From Nocardia sp. CC227C (lineage in GTDB: Bacteria; Actinomycetota; Actinomycetes; Mycobacteriales; Mycobacteriaceae), in contig NZ_JASITE010000001.1 in NCBI RefSeq assembly GCF_030767025.1, positions 186,001-250,000 on the forward strand: DNA of 64,000 nucleotides, read 5' to 3'. Every line of letters starts with the position of its first letter. Within the stretch, counting starts at the first letter, position 1. This document shows, piece after piece, positions 6,125 to 14,282 of the stretch. The notes under the pieces are model-generated. The model did not search any database. It had not been told where the DNA came from and worked only from the letters and a program-made list of their open reading frames with translations. Both the position numbers and the translations under genes were made by a program.

Positions 6125-8125
6125 ATGGAATGGCTGTTCGCCCCGTTCGAGGTGTCCTTCGTGCAGAGAGCACTGTGGGGCGGGCTGCTCGTTTCCGGCA
6201 TCTGCGCGCTCGCCGGAACCTGGGTCGTGGTGCGCGGCATGGCCTTTCTGGGCGAGGCCATGGCCCACGGTTTGCTGCCGGGCGTGGCGATCGCCACGCT
6301 GCTGGGCGGCAACCTGGTGCTGGGCGCGGCATTGAGCGCCGGGGCGATGGCGGCGGGCGTGACGGCACTGGGCCGCAATACCCGGTTCGCGGCCGATACC
6401 GCCATCGGGCTGTTGTTCGCGGGGATGCTCTCGGTGGGCGTGATCATCGTGTCGCGGTCGCAGTCCTTCGCCGTGGACGTGACCGCGCTGCTGTTCGGCG
6501 ATGTGCTGGCCATCCGTGAGGTCGACCTCGTGTATCTCGCCGTGGCGCTGGGACTCTCACTGGTGATCGCGGTGCTGGGGCACCGCGCGTTCGTGGCGCT
6601 GGCCTTCGACCCGCGCACGGCGCACACCCTCGGGCTGCGTCCACGCTGGGCGCAGGCGGCGCTGCTCGGCCTGCTCACCCTCGCCATCGTGGCGTCCTTC
6701 CACGTCGTGGGCACGCTGCTGGTCTTCGGCCTGCTCATCGCGCCCCCGGCGGCGGCCACCTATTGGTCGCACCGGATTCCGGTGATCATGGCCCTGGCGG
6801 TGGCATTCGGCGGCCTCGCCACCTTCGTCGGATTGCTGGTGTCCTGGCATGCCGGCACGGCGGCCGGAGCCACCATCGCCGCGATCGCGGTGGGGCTGTT
6901 CTTCCTGTCGGCCGCGGCCTCCCGATTGCGGATCACGTTGTCGGCGCGCGCCATTCGACTGCCCGTCCCGAACGCGAACGCCCTGGTGCTGCTGGCGGCG
7001 CTGTCGATGGTGCTGGTCGGGTGCGCAGCGCCCGGTGAACCGGAACCGCCCGCCGAGGTGCCGCACGGGTATGTCGAGGGTGCCGAGGAGATGGACTCGG
7101 CGCAGTCGCGGCTGGTGGTCGCGGGCTCCGACGGTGAGCTGCGGGTGATCGATCTGATCACCGAGGAGATCACCGAATTCGACCGGATGCCCGGGATCGT
7201 CGGCCTGGTGGGAGACGACCGCTTCGGCTTCCCCGTCACCGCCGACACCACGCGCGTGCTGGACGGCGGCGGCTGGACCGTCGACCACGGCGATCACGTG
7301 CACTACTACCGCGCGGCTTTCCGGGATATCGGCGAGGTGCCGCACGGTGGCGCGGTCGCCGCGCACAGTGATACGGCCATTACCGCGCTGCTCGGGGCGT
7401 CGCGGACACTGCTGTTCGACCGTGCGGAACTGGACTCCGGCGTCATCGCCGAGCGCGGCAGCGTGGACGGGCTCGCCATCCCGTACGCCGAGCACCTCGT
7501 GACCGTATCCGCCGGACGCGTGGAGGTCCGTGCCCGCGAGGGTGGGGAGATCACGCCGCTCGCAGGGCAATGCTCAGCGCCGAGCGGTACGGCCGTCACC
7601 CGCCGGGGAGTCGTTTTCGGTTGTGCGGACGGCGCTCTGCTCGTATCCGCCGATGCGGGCCGATTCTCCGCGGTCGAGATCCCGTACCCGCAGCCGGTGC
7701 CCGCCGCCGAGCGCGCCACCCGCTTCACCCACCGCGCGGGGGCCACCACCCTCACCGCGATCGCCGGGGAGCGCGGCATCTGGGTGCTCGACATCGCCGC
7801 CCGGAGTTGGCATCTCATCGAATCCGGGCCGGTGCTGGCCGCCAATACCGCGGGTGTCGGGAGCGCGATCCTCGGCCTGACCGGTGACGGCGTCCTGCAC
7901 GCCTACGACCCCGATACCGGAGCGGAAACCGCACGGGCGCAACTGCTCTCCGGACCGATCACGAGTGATGCCGCACCGGTCATCGAGGTCGACACCAATC
8001 GCGCCTACGTCAACGACCCCGCCGCCAAGGCGATCCACGAGATCGACTACCGCGACGACCTCCGCCGCGCCCGCACCTTCCCGCTCGACATCACCCCCGA
8101 CCACATGGTGGAGACCGGCCGATGA
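6125..8125 (+). CDS. aztB: Zinc ABC permease AztB fused to an AztD-like beta-propeller module
   Basis: This is a 666-residue fusion. Residues 1-280 are an ABC-3 family permease with eight or nine hydrophobic segments, including VVRGMAFLGEAMAHGLLPG and VVGTLLVFGLLIAPPAAA, typical of ZnuB/AztB. From about residue 285 a hydrophobic stretch, LVLLAALSMVLVGC, reaches Cys300 in a perfect lipobox. An extracytoplasmic propeller-like region follows that parallels the AztD protein encoded at 9070 (HGDHVHYYRA, CSAPSGTAVTRRGVVFGCADG, REIDYRDDL-like end). The family usually has the permease alone (about 290 residues). The ATG at 6125 follows AATAAGG. The stop overlaps the aztC ATG (ATGA at 8122-8125), so the three genes are coupled. 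The buried lipobox suggests that aztB and a second aztD copy merged; whether the product is cleaved there is unknown. Confidence 0.88.
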   Translation: MEWLFAPFEVSFVQRALWGGLLVSGICALAGTWVVVRGMAFLGEAMAHGLLPGVAIATLLGGNLVLGAALSAGAMAAGVTALGRNTRFAADTAIGLLFAGMLSVGVIIVSRSQSFAVDVTALLFGDVLAIREVDLVYLAVALGLSLVIAVLGHRAFVALAFDPRTAHTLGLRPRWAQAALLGLLTLAIVASFHVVGTLLVFGLLIAPPAAATYWSHRIPVIMALAVAFGGLATFVGLLVSWHAGTAAGATIAAIAVGLFFLSAAASRLRITLSARAIRLPVPNANALVLLAALSMVLVGCAAPGEPEPPAEVPHGYVEGAEEMDSAQSRLVVAGSDGELRVIDLITEEITEFDRMPGIVGLVGDDRFGFPVTADTTRVLDGGGWTVDHGDHVHYYRAAFRDIGEVPHGGAVAAHSDTAITALLGASRTLLFDRAELDSGVIAERGSVDGLAIPYAEHLVTVSAGRVEVRAREGGEITPLAGQCSAPSGTAVTRRGVVFGCADGALLVSADAGRFSAVEIPYPQPVPAAERATRFTHRAGATTLTAIAGERGIWVLDIAARSWHLIESGPVLAANTAGVGSAILGLTGDGVLHAYDPDTGAETARAQLLSGPITSDAAPVIEVDTNRAYVNDPAAKAIHEIDYRDDLRRARTFPLDITPDHMVETGR

Positions 8126-9024
8126 GATCCCTGTTGAGCACCCTGCTGGCCTGCGCGCTCCTCCTGCTGCTGCCCGGCTGCGGCACCCGCGACGCGGACG
8201 GCCTGGAGGTGGTCGTCACCACGAACATCCTCGGCGATATCACCCGGGAGCTGGTGGGTGACGCGGCCGAGGTCACCGTCCTCATGCCGCCCGGCGCGGA
8301 TCCGCACCAGTTCGGCATCTCCGCCCAGCAGGCCGCCGGAATCGATCACGCCGCCCTGCTGATCCACAACGGCCTCGGACTGGAAGAAGGCGTGGAGCGG
8401 CACGTCACCGCCGCCGAAGAGTCCGGTGTCCCAACCCTTTCCGTCGGCGACCGGGTGAACCCGATCGACTACCGCACCGGCGACGGCCCCGACCCGCACT
8501 TCTGGACCGACCCGGCCCGCGTCCGCACCGCCGTCGACGTGATCGGCGACAGCCTGCTCGCGCTGCCCGGCATCGACACCGCGAAGATCCGGGCGAATGT
8601 CGACCGCTACCGCGCCGAGATCGAGGCCCTGGACGCCTGGATGACGGACCGCTTCGCCTCGCTGCCGCCCGAACGCCGTCGCCTGGTCACCAACCATCAC
8701 GTATTCGGCTATCTGGCACAGCGTTTCGGGTTCGAGGTGATCGGCGCGATCATTCCGAGCGGTACCGCGCTGGCCTCCCCGAGCGCCTCCGACCTGGCCG
8801 ATCTCGCCACCGCCGTCCGCACGGCCGCGGTGCCGACCATCTTCGCCGACTCCTCCCAGCCGGACCGGCTGGCCCGAGTTCTCGCCGAACAGGCGGGTGT
8901 GCGGGTGCAAGTCGTCGCCCTGCACACCGAATCGCTCACCCCGCCCGGCGGGGGAGCCGACACCTACCTCGACATGATGCGCGCCAACACCGAGGCCATC
9001 GTCACCGGTCTCACCCCGCGCTGA
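8122..9024 (+). CDS. aztC: Zinc-binding lipoprotein AztC (cluster A-I substrate-binding protein)
   Basis: The 300-residue precursor has a lipoprotein signal ending LLLLLPGC with lipid-anchored Cys20. The mature part is a cluster A-I metal-binding protein. Ligand candidates are His62 in PPGADPHQF, His126 in DPHFW, His192 in VTNHHVFGY, and an acidic residue in IFADSSQPDRL. It lacks the long His-rich loop of ZnuA, as AztC does. It captures zinc outside the membrane and hands it to AztB. It is translationally coupled to aztB by a 4-bp overlap. The AztC name rests on the neighbouring AztD-type genes; ZnuA is the alternative label. Confidence 0.9.
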   Translation: MRSLLSTLLACALLLLLPGCGTRDADGLEVVVTTNILGDITRELVGDAAEVTVLMPPGADPHQFGISAQQAAGIDHAALLIHNGLGLEEGVERHVTAAEESGVPTLSVGDRVNPIDYRTGDGPDPHFWTDPARVRTAVDVIGDSLLALPGIDTAKIRANVDRYRAEIEALDAWMTDRFASLPPERRRLVTNHHVFGYLAQRFGFEVIGAIIPSGTALASPSASDLADLATAVRTAAVPTIFADSSQPDRLARVLAEQAGVRVQVVALHTESLTPPGGGADTYLDMMRANTEAIVTGLTPR

Positions 9025-9069
9025 TCGTCGACAAACGTTGCGCACCAACCATGATGAGGAGCACGAACC

Positions 9070-10239
9070 ATGAGTACCCGCAGTAGAGCCGCGTCGGCGG
9101 CCGTCCTGTCCGGCCTGCTGGCCTCGGCGGTGGCCCTGAGCGGCTGTGGCACCGAGGAGTCGGAGTCCGCCCGGCCGGAGATCGCGAACCCCCTCGCGGT
9201 CACCTACGACGGCGGCATCTACCTGCTCGACGGGGAAACCCTGACAGTCGGCGCCGACGTGAAGCTGGACGGCTTCAACCGCATCAACCCGGCGGGCGAC
9301 GACACCCACGTCATGGTGTCCACCAAGGAGGGCTTCGGAGTCCTCGACGCCGTGCGGGGCGAATTCACCGACATCACCTTCCCCGGCGCGAAACCCGGCC
9401 ACGTGGTCCGCCACGCCGACCGCACCGTCCTGTTCACCGACGGCACCGGCGAGGTCACCATCTTCGACCCGCACGACCTGGAGCGGGGCAAGCCCGACAC
9501 CGAGAGCTACACCTCCGCCGCGCCCCACCACGGCGTCGCCATCGAACTGTCCAACGGAGAACTGGTCACCACCCTCGGTACCGAGGAAAAGCGCACCGGC
9601 ATCGTGGTTCTCGATGCCGACCGCAAGGAGATCGCCCGCAACGAGGACTGCCCCGGCGTGCACGGCGAATCCACCACCGCGGGGGAGGCCGTGGTCATCG
9701 GCTGCCAGACCGGCGTCCTGATCTACCGCGACGGCGTCATCACCAAGGTCACCAGCCCCACCCCGTACGGCCGCATCGGCAACCAGGCGGGCTCCGACGC
9801 CTCCCCGATCACCCTCGGCGACTACAAGCAGGACAAGGACGCCGAACTCGAACGCCCGCAGCAGGTCTCACTCGTCGACACCCGTGACGCCAGCCTGAAG
9901 CTGGTCCCGCTCGGCACCAGCTACACCTTCCGTTCGCTGGCCCGCGGCCCCCAGGGCGAGGGCCTGGTCCTCGGCACCGACGGCAAGATCCACGTCATCG
10001 ACCCGGTCGCCGCGACGGTGACCCGCAGCTTCGACGTGATCGACCCGTGGGAGGAGCCGCTGGAGTGGCAGCAGCCCCGCCCGACCATCTTCGTCCGCGA
10101 TGACGACGTCTACGTCAGCGACCCGGCCACCCAGCGGATCCACCGCATCGACCTGACCGCGGGCGCCATCGCGGCCTCGGTGACCCTGGACGGCACCCCG
10201 AACGAACTCAGCGGCGTGGTCGGCGGCCACGACCACTGA
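9070..10239 (+). CDS. aztD: Zinc metallochaperone lipoprotein AztD
   Basis: The 389-residue precursor has a lipoprotein signal ending VALSGC and a beta-propeller-like mature domain. His-rich spots suit a zinc chaperone: GHVVRHADRTVLF, FDPHDL, APHHGVAIEL, CPGVHGE, and a terminal GGHDH. This pattern matches AztD, which in Paracoccus denitrificans delivers zinc to AztC. It lies 45 bp after aztC on the same strand, and the ribosome site GAGGAG is near 9055. A strong terminator hairpin follows at 10260. Together with the propeller fused to AztB, this locus encodes two AztD-like modules. Confidence 0.88.
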   Translation: MSTRSRAASAAVLSGLLASAVALSGCGTEESESARPEIANPLAVTYDGGIYLLDGETLTVGADVKLDGFNRINPAGDDTHVMVSTKEGFGVLDAVRGEFTDITFPGAKPGHVVRHADRTVLFTDGTGEVTIFDPHDLERGKPDTESYTSAAPHHGVAIELSNGELVTTLGTEEKRTGIVVLDADRKEIARNEDCPGVHGESTTAGEAVVIGCQTGVLIYRDGVITKVTSPTPYGRIGNQAGSDASPITLGDYKQDKDAELERPQQVSLVDTRDASLKLVPLGTSYTFRSLARGPQGEGLVLGTDGKIHVIDPVAATVTRSFDVIDPWEEPLEWQQPRPTIFVRDDDVYVSDPATQRIHRIDLTAGAIAASVTLDGTPNELSGVVGGHDH

Positions 10240-10259
10240 TCCGGCTGTTCCCCATCGCC

Positions 10260-10284
10260 GTGCCGGGCTGCTCGAGCCCGGCAC
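10260..10284. terminator. Intrinsic terminator-like hairpin after aztD
   Basis: A perfect 10-bp stem GTGCCGGGCT/AGCCCGGCAC with a 5-nt loop begins 21 bp after the aztD stop. There is no long T-run, as is usual in high-GC actinobacteria. Confidence 0.8.
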
Positions 10285-10390
10285 GGCCCGTCGCGGTGGC
10301 CTCGAACTCTCTGCGACAGAGCGGGTGTCGTGTGCCGGGCAGAGTCTGCGTCCAGCAATCGGCGATTGCTCCACCGCGGTCTCGTCCGTC

Positions 10391-10434
10391 GCGGTCTCGT
10401 GCTGTCGCGGTTTCGCGGTCTCGTGCTGTCGCGG
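10391..10434. repeat. Two 20-bp direct repeats, period 24 bp
   Basis: GCGGTCTCGTGCTGTCGCGG occurs at 10391-10410 and again at 10415-10434, inside a longer TCGCGGTCTCG-rich stretch (about 10375-10460). It lies in the spacer between the convergent aztD and the reductase gene. No coding frame there is convincing, because the strand and frame choices all give Arg/Ser-rich strings. Its function is unknown. Confidence 0.6.
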
Positions 10435-10497
10435 CCTCGCGTCGTCGCGGCCGCGCGCCACATCGCGACCCCACAGCATCGCCGCGACCCCGCGAGA

Positions 10498-11331
10498 TCA
10501 GCGGAAAGCCTCGGCGTTCTCCGCGACCCACCGGCGGTAGGTCCGCCCGGCGGTCCCGGTGAGCCGCTGGACCGTATCGCGCACCCGCAGCAGCTCGTCA
10601 TTGACATCCCCGCCGGTCACATCCAGCACCGCGTCCGCCGACTCCGCGCCGAAAACCTCCACCATGCGCGCCCGTGCCCGCTCCCGGCTGATCTCGACGA
10701 CCTCGATCTCCCGGTCGAGCTCCGCCGCGATCGCCGCCACCTGCTCGCGCGGTGATATCCGGGCCGGACCGGTCAACGCGTAGGCCCGCCCCCGATGCGC
10801 GGGATCGGTGAGCGCGACCCGCGCCACCGCCGCGATATCGGCGGGGTGAATGGCGGGCAGCCCGATATCGGCGAACGGCACCTCGACCGGTTGTCCGGCG
10901 CGAATGGCGTCCGCCCACAGGAGGGTGTTGGACGCGAACTGGGTGGGGCGCAGCACGGTCCAGTCCATTCCACTGTCCTCGACCATTCGCTCCACGGCCG
11001 CGTTCTCTGCGGCGGGCCCCAGCCACGGATGGGTGAGCACCGTAATCGACGACACCAGCACCACGTGCCGCACGCCCGCCTGCCGCGCCGCCTGGAGAAT
11101 CTCCCGATCCGGTCCGAACCGCGACAGGTAGAGCATGGCCCGCACGCCCTCCAGTGCTGGTTTCAGTGAAACCGGCTCGGCGAGATCGCCTTCCACCGCC
11201 TCGACGCCCGCCGGAAACGACGTTCGGGCCAGGTCGCGCGTGAGTCCGCGCACCGGCCCCGATCCCGCCTCGCGCAGTTCCGACAGCAACGCGCCGCCGA
11301 TACCGCCGGTGGCTCCCGTAACGAGAATCAC
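10498..11331 (-). CDS. NAD(P)-binding NmrA/SDR-like reductase
   Basis: The 277-residue protein starts with a Rossmann fold, ILVTGATGGIGGALL, and continues with GDLAEP, LVSSITVLTHPW and LRPTQFASN. This is the atypical SDR/NmrA pattern, in which the catalytic Tyr is missing and NAD(P) is sensed or used for quinone reduction. The start is a GTG at 11331 with an excellent ribosome site AAGGAGT (11338-11344). The promoter carries a SoxR-like box in a 19-bp spacer, so expression is probably induced by redox-cycling compounds. Streptomyces SoxR regulons include enzymes of this general kind. It is cytosolic and monocistronic; its substrate is unknown. Confidence 0.85.
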   Translation of the reverse strand: MILVTGATGGIGGALLSELREAGSGPVRGLTRDLARTSFPAGVEAVEGDLAEPVSLKPALEGVRAMLYLSRFGPDREILQAARQAGVRHVVLVSSITVLTHPWLGPAAENAAVERMVEDSGMDWTVLRPTQFASNTLLWADAIRAGQPVEVPFADIGLPAIHPADIAAVARVALTDPAHRGRAYALTGPARISPREQVAAIAAELDREIEVVEISRERARARMVEVFGAESADAVLDVTGGDVNDELLRVRDTVQRLTGTAGRTYRRWVAENAEAFR

Positions 11332-11660
11332 GACCCAACTCCTTCTGCCGACGAGCAACTGCCGACGACGCTAAAACCTCGAGTCGACTTGAGGTCAAAT
11401 CCACACGATGGTCCCGGCATTCGATATGGGTGGCGTAGTTCTCGACGCGGACGCTAGGCTCATCGCAGCATTACAGGAATGAATACACCGGTGCGCAAGG
11501 CGGTTTGACTCCGAAAGGCATCCGGATCAGGGGAGGGAATCCGCACAGCCGCATGACCGGCGCGCCGGGCGACATCGTGTCGCCTGGTTCACGCGCGCCA
11601 GCCGTATTTCGATCCGCGACGCACCGCGTTCATTCATTCCCGGGGAGGGGTCATCCGACC
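11332..11660. other. Divergent intergenic region, 329 bp
   Basis: The region carries the reductase promoter at 11368-11398 and, further right, the leader of the Cys-repeat protein gene. A small hairpin GCGACA/TGTCGC lies near 11570. No gene is seen; the frame of the downstream gene stays open to 11505 but has no ribosome site or start better than 11661. Confidence 0.6.
11368..11398 (-). promoter_or_regulatory. Promoter with SoxR/MerR-type operator for the NmrA-like gene
   Basis: On the minus strand the -35 TTGACC (11393-11398) and -10 TAGCGT (11368-11373) are 19 bp apart, the long spacing typical of MerR-family activation. The spacer holds the palindrome ACCTCGAGTCGACTTGAGGT (11376-11395), which matches the SoxR box ACCTCAAGTTAACTTGAGGT at 17 of 20 positions. 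The regulator gene itself is not in this window. Confidence 0.75.
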
Positions 11661-13073
11661 ATGAACAACGACGACCGACCATCCGGCACCGGCATTCCGC
11701 CCGCCGTATCGCCATTCGACGAGAATCCGACGGAGGTGCAGAACGTCTGGCCTCGTCCGGCTGCGGCGTCCGGTGCCCCGTCCTCGGATATCCCGCAGTC
11801 CCCGCCCGCACCACACCCGCTCGCCCCGCCGCCCGCACCGCACCCGGCCGCCCCGCCGCCCACCGGGCCGGTCGGTCACCCTCCGCAGGGCGTGCACGCA
11901 CCGTTCGCATCGCCTGCCGAGCAGTTCGGATATCAGCCGCACGACGCGAATTCGGCGTTCCCGCAACCGGGCGCTCCCTGGGGTGCGCCGCCCGAGGCGG
12001 CGAATTCCGGTCTGCCGCACTACCCGCCCGCGCCGAACGGCACGCCGTCCCCACGGTCGCGTCGCTGGATCTGGGCGGCCCTCGTCGCCACCGTCGTCCT
12101 CGTCGCGGCCGCCATCTCGGCTACCTACGTGCTCACCCGCCCCGAGCCCATCGCCCTGGCCGTCGATGACTGCGTCTCGGTACTCGACCAGGACAACCCC
12201 GTCGAGTACGCCTGCGGGCAACTCAACGCTACCTATCGCATCGTCGCGCGCGAAAGCGTGGTCTACCCGGTGGAATCCGCGTGCATGAAGCACAAGGACG
12301 CCACCCGCGCCGTTCTCGACCGCGCCGCCGAAGGTTCGGATCCGGATACCGTGCTGTGCCTGGCCCCCACTCGAGCCAATACGGCCGACCCGGGCTCTGT
12401 CGAGGTCGGCGACTGTGTGACGGTCGTCGATGCGGGGGCGACGATCACCCGTGTCACCTGCGCCCCCGAGTCGGGCATCGCCGAGGTGCTCGCCACCGAA
12501 CTCCACCCCGGCATCCCCGTCACCGCCCAGGCTTGCCGCGGTGTCCCCAGAGCCCGATATGCCTACGCCCATTCCTCTTTGGGCGGCCGTGCCCTTGTCC
12601 TCTGTGCCCGCGCCACCGACCCCACCTCGATCAACATCGCCGAGACCGGCGACTGTCTCGACGGCGATATGTTCGGCGTCGTCGCCTGTGACGCACCCAC
12701 CGCCGCCACCCGCGTCCTCACCGATCGCGTCGTGTACACCAAACCCACTGCGCCGCAGTGCCTCGGTGTTGTCGGTGCCACCGGCTTCTACATGGGTTAC
12801 AACGACAAGACGGACTTGGTCGTCGCTCTCTGCGTTGGACCCGCCGACCCGGCCGATGTCGGCTACGCCACGCCCGGCGACTGCGTCGTCCTGCCCGACG
12901 CGAACACCGATGCCCGCGCGGCGACGATCGACTGCTCCGACCCGGCCGCGCGGTACCGCGTGACCTCGCGCCACGACTCCGACGACGCCGAATGCCCCGG
13001 CCCCTACGCCGCCCGCATGACTCAGAAATCGAGCGTCGCCAACGGCCTCACTCTGTGCTTCGCACCCGCCTGA
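11661..13073 (+). CDS. Membrane protein with Pro-rich cytoplasmic tail and four Cys-containing repeats
   Basis: The protein has 470 residues. The first ~130 are Pro/Ala-rich and look disordered. One transmembrane helix follows at about 133-158 (WIWAALVATVVLVAAAISA) after SRR, so the C-terminal two thirds should lie outside the membrane. That part contains four repeats of about 75-80 residues. Each begins DC or GDC (DDCVSVL, GDCVTVV, GDCLDGD, GDCVVLP), has two middle Cys and ends LC (VLCLAP, LVLCAR, VALCVG, LTLCFAP). Four Cys per repeat suggests two disulfides each. I do not recognise a named family beyond actinobacterial LppU/SCO3897-like secreted domains, which is tentative. The ATG at 11661 follows GGGAGGGG. 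Confidence 0.75.
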   Translation: MNNDDRPSGTGIPPAVSPFDENPTEVQNVWPRPAAASGAPSSDIPQSPPAPHPLAPPPAPHPAAPPPTGPVGHPPQGVHAPFASPAEQFGYQPHDANSAFPQPGAPWGAPPEAANSGLPHYPPAPNGTPSPRSRRWIWAALVATVVLVAAAISATYVLTRPEPIALAVDDCVSVLDQDNPVEYACGQLNATYRIVARESVVYPVESACMKHKDATRAVLDRAAEGSDPDTVLCLAPTRANTADPGSVEVGDCVTVVDAGATITRVTCAPESGIAEVLATELHPGIPVTAQACRGVPRARYAYAHSSLGGRALVLCARATDPTSINIAETGDCLDGDMFGVVACDAPTAATRVLTDRVVYTKPTAPQCLGVVGATGFYMGYNDKTDLVVALCVGPADPADVGYATPGDCVVLPDANTDARAATIDCSDPAARYRVTSRHDSDDAECPGPYAARMTQKSSVANGLTLCFAPA

Positions 13074-13078
13074 CCGCC

Positions 13079-13106
13079 GCGGAGTCGGCTACCCCGCCGA
13101 CTCCGC
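13079..13106. terminator. Bidirectional terminator between convergent genes
   Basis: A perfect 11-bp stem GCGGAGTCGGC/GCCGACTCCGC with a 6-nt loop lies 6 bp after the stop of the Cys-repeat gene and overlaps the last codons of the convergent HxlR gene. It could serve both. Confidence 0.75.
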
Positions 13107-13427
13107 CTGCTCCACCGCCCAAGCGCAAATAGCCGCCAACGGCGTCTCCAACGACTTCCCCATCTCACTCAACGCATACTCCACATGCTGCGGCGCCCGA
13201 TCCTTGTGCACCCGCCGCACCACCAGCCCATCCGCCTCCATCCCCCGCAACGTCTCCGTCAACACCTTCTGCGTAACCCCCGGCAACCGCCGCCGCAGCT
13301 CCGCATGCCGCCGCGGCCCATCCAACAGGGCGTAGATCACCAGAATCCGCCATTTGGACGCGAGTCGTTCCAACGCCTGGCGAGTGGCACAGGACTCCTC
13401 GAGTACGTCCGGAATCTCCAGCGCCAT
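13089..13427 (-). CDS. HxlR-family (DUF24) transcriptional regulator
   Basis: This 112-residue winged-helix regulator has the HxlR hallmarks. CATRQALERLASKWRILVIY carries the single N-terminal Cys and the W of the family's conserved KW motif. RRHAELRRRLPGVTQKVLTE is the recognition helix, and LVVRRVHKDRAPQHVEYALS is the wing. The lone Cys at the N-terminus is used for thiol or electrophile sensing in several members. The ATG at 13427 follows AGGAGG. No target gene is adjacent in divergent orientation except the lipoprotein gene 296 bp away. Confidence 0.92.
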   Translation of the reverse strand: MALEIPDVLEESCATRQALERLASKWRILVIYALLDGPRRHAELRRRLPGVTQKVLTETLRGMEADGLVVRRVHKDRAPQHVEYALSEMGKSLETPLAAICAWAVEQAESAG

Positions 13428-13569
13428 ATGTCCTCCTGTACCGGGCAACTGAAGTGCTTGCCGTTGCGGACCGCCCGAATGGCCTTCGTCGGTTTCACCG
13501 TAGTCGAGGACAATTCGATGCCCTGCCAACACCTTTCCATGCACGGAGAAAAGTCGTGGCTGAGCTTGC

Positions 13570-13581
13570 GCAGTTAACTGC
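13570..13581. promoter_or_regulatory. Perfect 12-bp palindrome upstream of the HxlR gene
   Basis: GCAGTTAACTGC is self-complementary and lies 143 bp upstream of the HxlR start, in the 296-bp divergent spacer. It may be an operator for HxlR or for the lipoprotein gene. I base this only on symmetry and place. Confidence 0.3.
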
Positions 13582-13723
13582 CGCGTTATTGTACTTTGAG
13601 GTCAATCCCAGCTGGCGCTCGACGTCACGGCAACCCCTGACGCGACACTGCTCACAGGTTGGTTCGGCGTGCTCTCTGCTGCCGTAGGGTTGTTCGACTT
13701 GCGGACGACGAGGGGGAGTGTTG

Positions 13724-14260
13724 ATGAACGCGCGTACACTCGGGCAGGGCTTGGCCTTGACCGCCGTAGCGGTCGGCCTGATCGCGGCAGGTTGCGCCCG
13801 CACTATCCACGGCGAGGCAGTAGCCAATGAAACCGACCGCGCCGCCTACGTCTCCTCCGTGTCCAGCTCCGCCGCCGCGGCCACCTCCGCCCAGGTCCGC
13901 TCGGCCAAAGCCGCCGTCTGCGCGGGCTTCTTCACCTCAGCGGTCGATGTCAAACTCAAGCTCAGCTCCTTGAGCCGTGAGCTGGAGGCCCAGCAGGACC
14001 GTGCAGCAGCCCGAACCAAGGCCCGCGACGCTGGCGCCGCCCTATCCTCCGCCGCCACCACGGTCACCGACGCCTTGCGCGACAACCCCTCGATTCCCGC
14101 CGTCCTCAACGCGGCCATGTCGGAATACGCCAGTGCCGCAAAAGACTTCGCCTCCGAACTGAACAAGCTGGCCGTCGGCTCGACCTCGCCCGAGGTATTC
14201 ATCGCCGCCGACGACCGCTACCGCGCGGCCCGCGACGCGGCACTCGACAGTTGTTCGTGA
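13724..14260 (+). CDS. Small helical lipoprotein
   Basis: The 178-residue precursor has a lipoprotein signal (AVAVGLIAAGC, Cys about residue 24). The mature part is Ala/Ser-rich and predicted helical, with one Cys near the start (KAAVCAGF) and a C-terminal LDSCS that may pair. I chose the ATG at 13724, which follows GGGGGAG with 6-bp spacing; GTG and TTG codons at 13718 and 13721 are alternatives. It resembles short mycolata lipoproteins of unknown function. It is anchored outside the cytoplasmic membrane. Confidence 0.75.
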   Translation: MNARTLGQGLALTAVAVGLIAAGCARTIHGEAVANETDRAAYVSSVSSSAAAATSAQVRSAKAAVCAGFFTSAVDVKLKLSSLSRELEAQQDRAAARTKARDAGAALSSAATTVTDALRDNPSIPAVLNAAMSEYASAAKDFASELNKLAVGSTSPEVFIAADDRYRAARDAALDSCS

Positions 14261-14282
14261 GCGAGCGGAACGCCCAGCTTGC

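Noticed and set aside
8047..9663. Minus-strand 538-codon frame across aztC and aztD
   Set aside because: It mirrors two real genes and has Gly/Asp/Val-rich shadow composition with no start signal.
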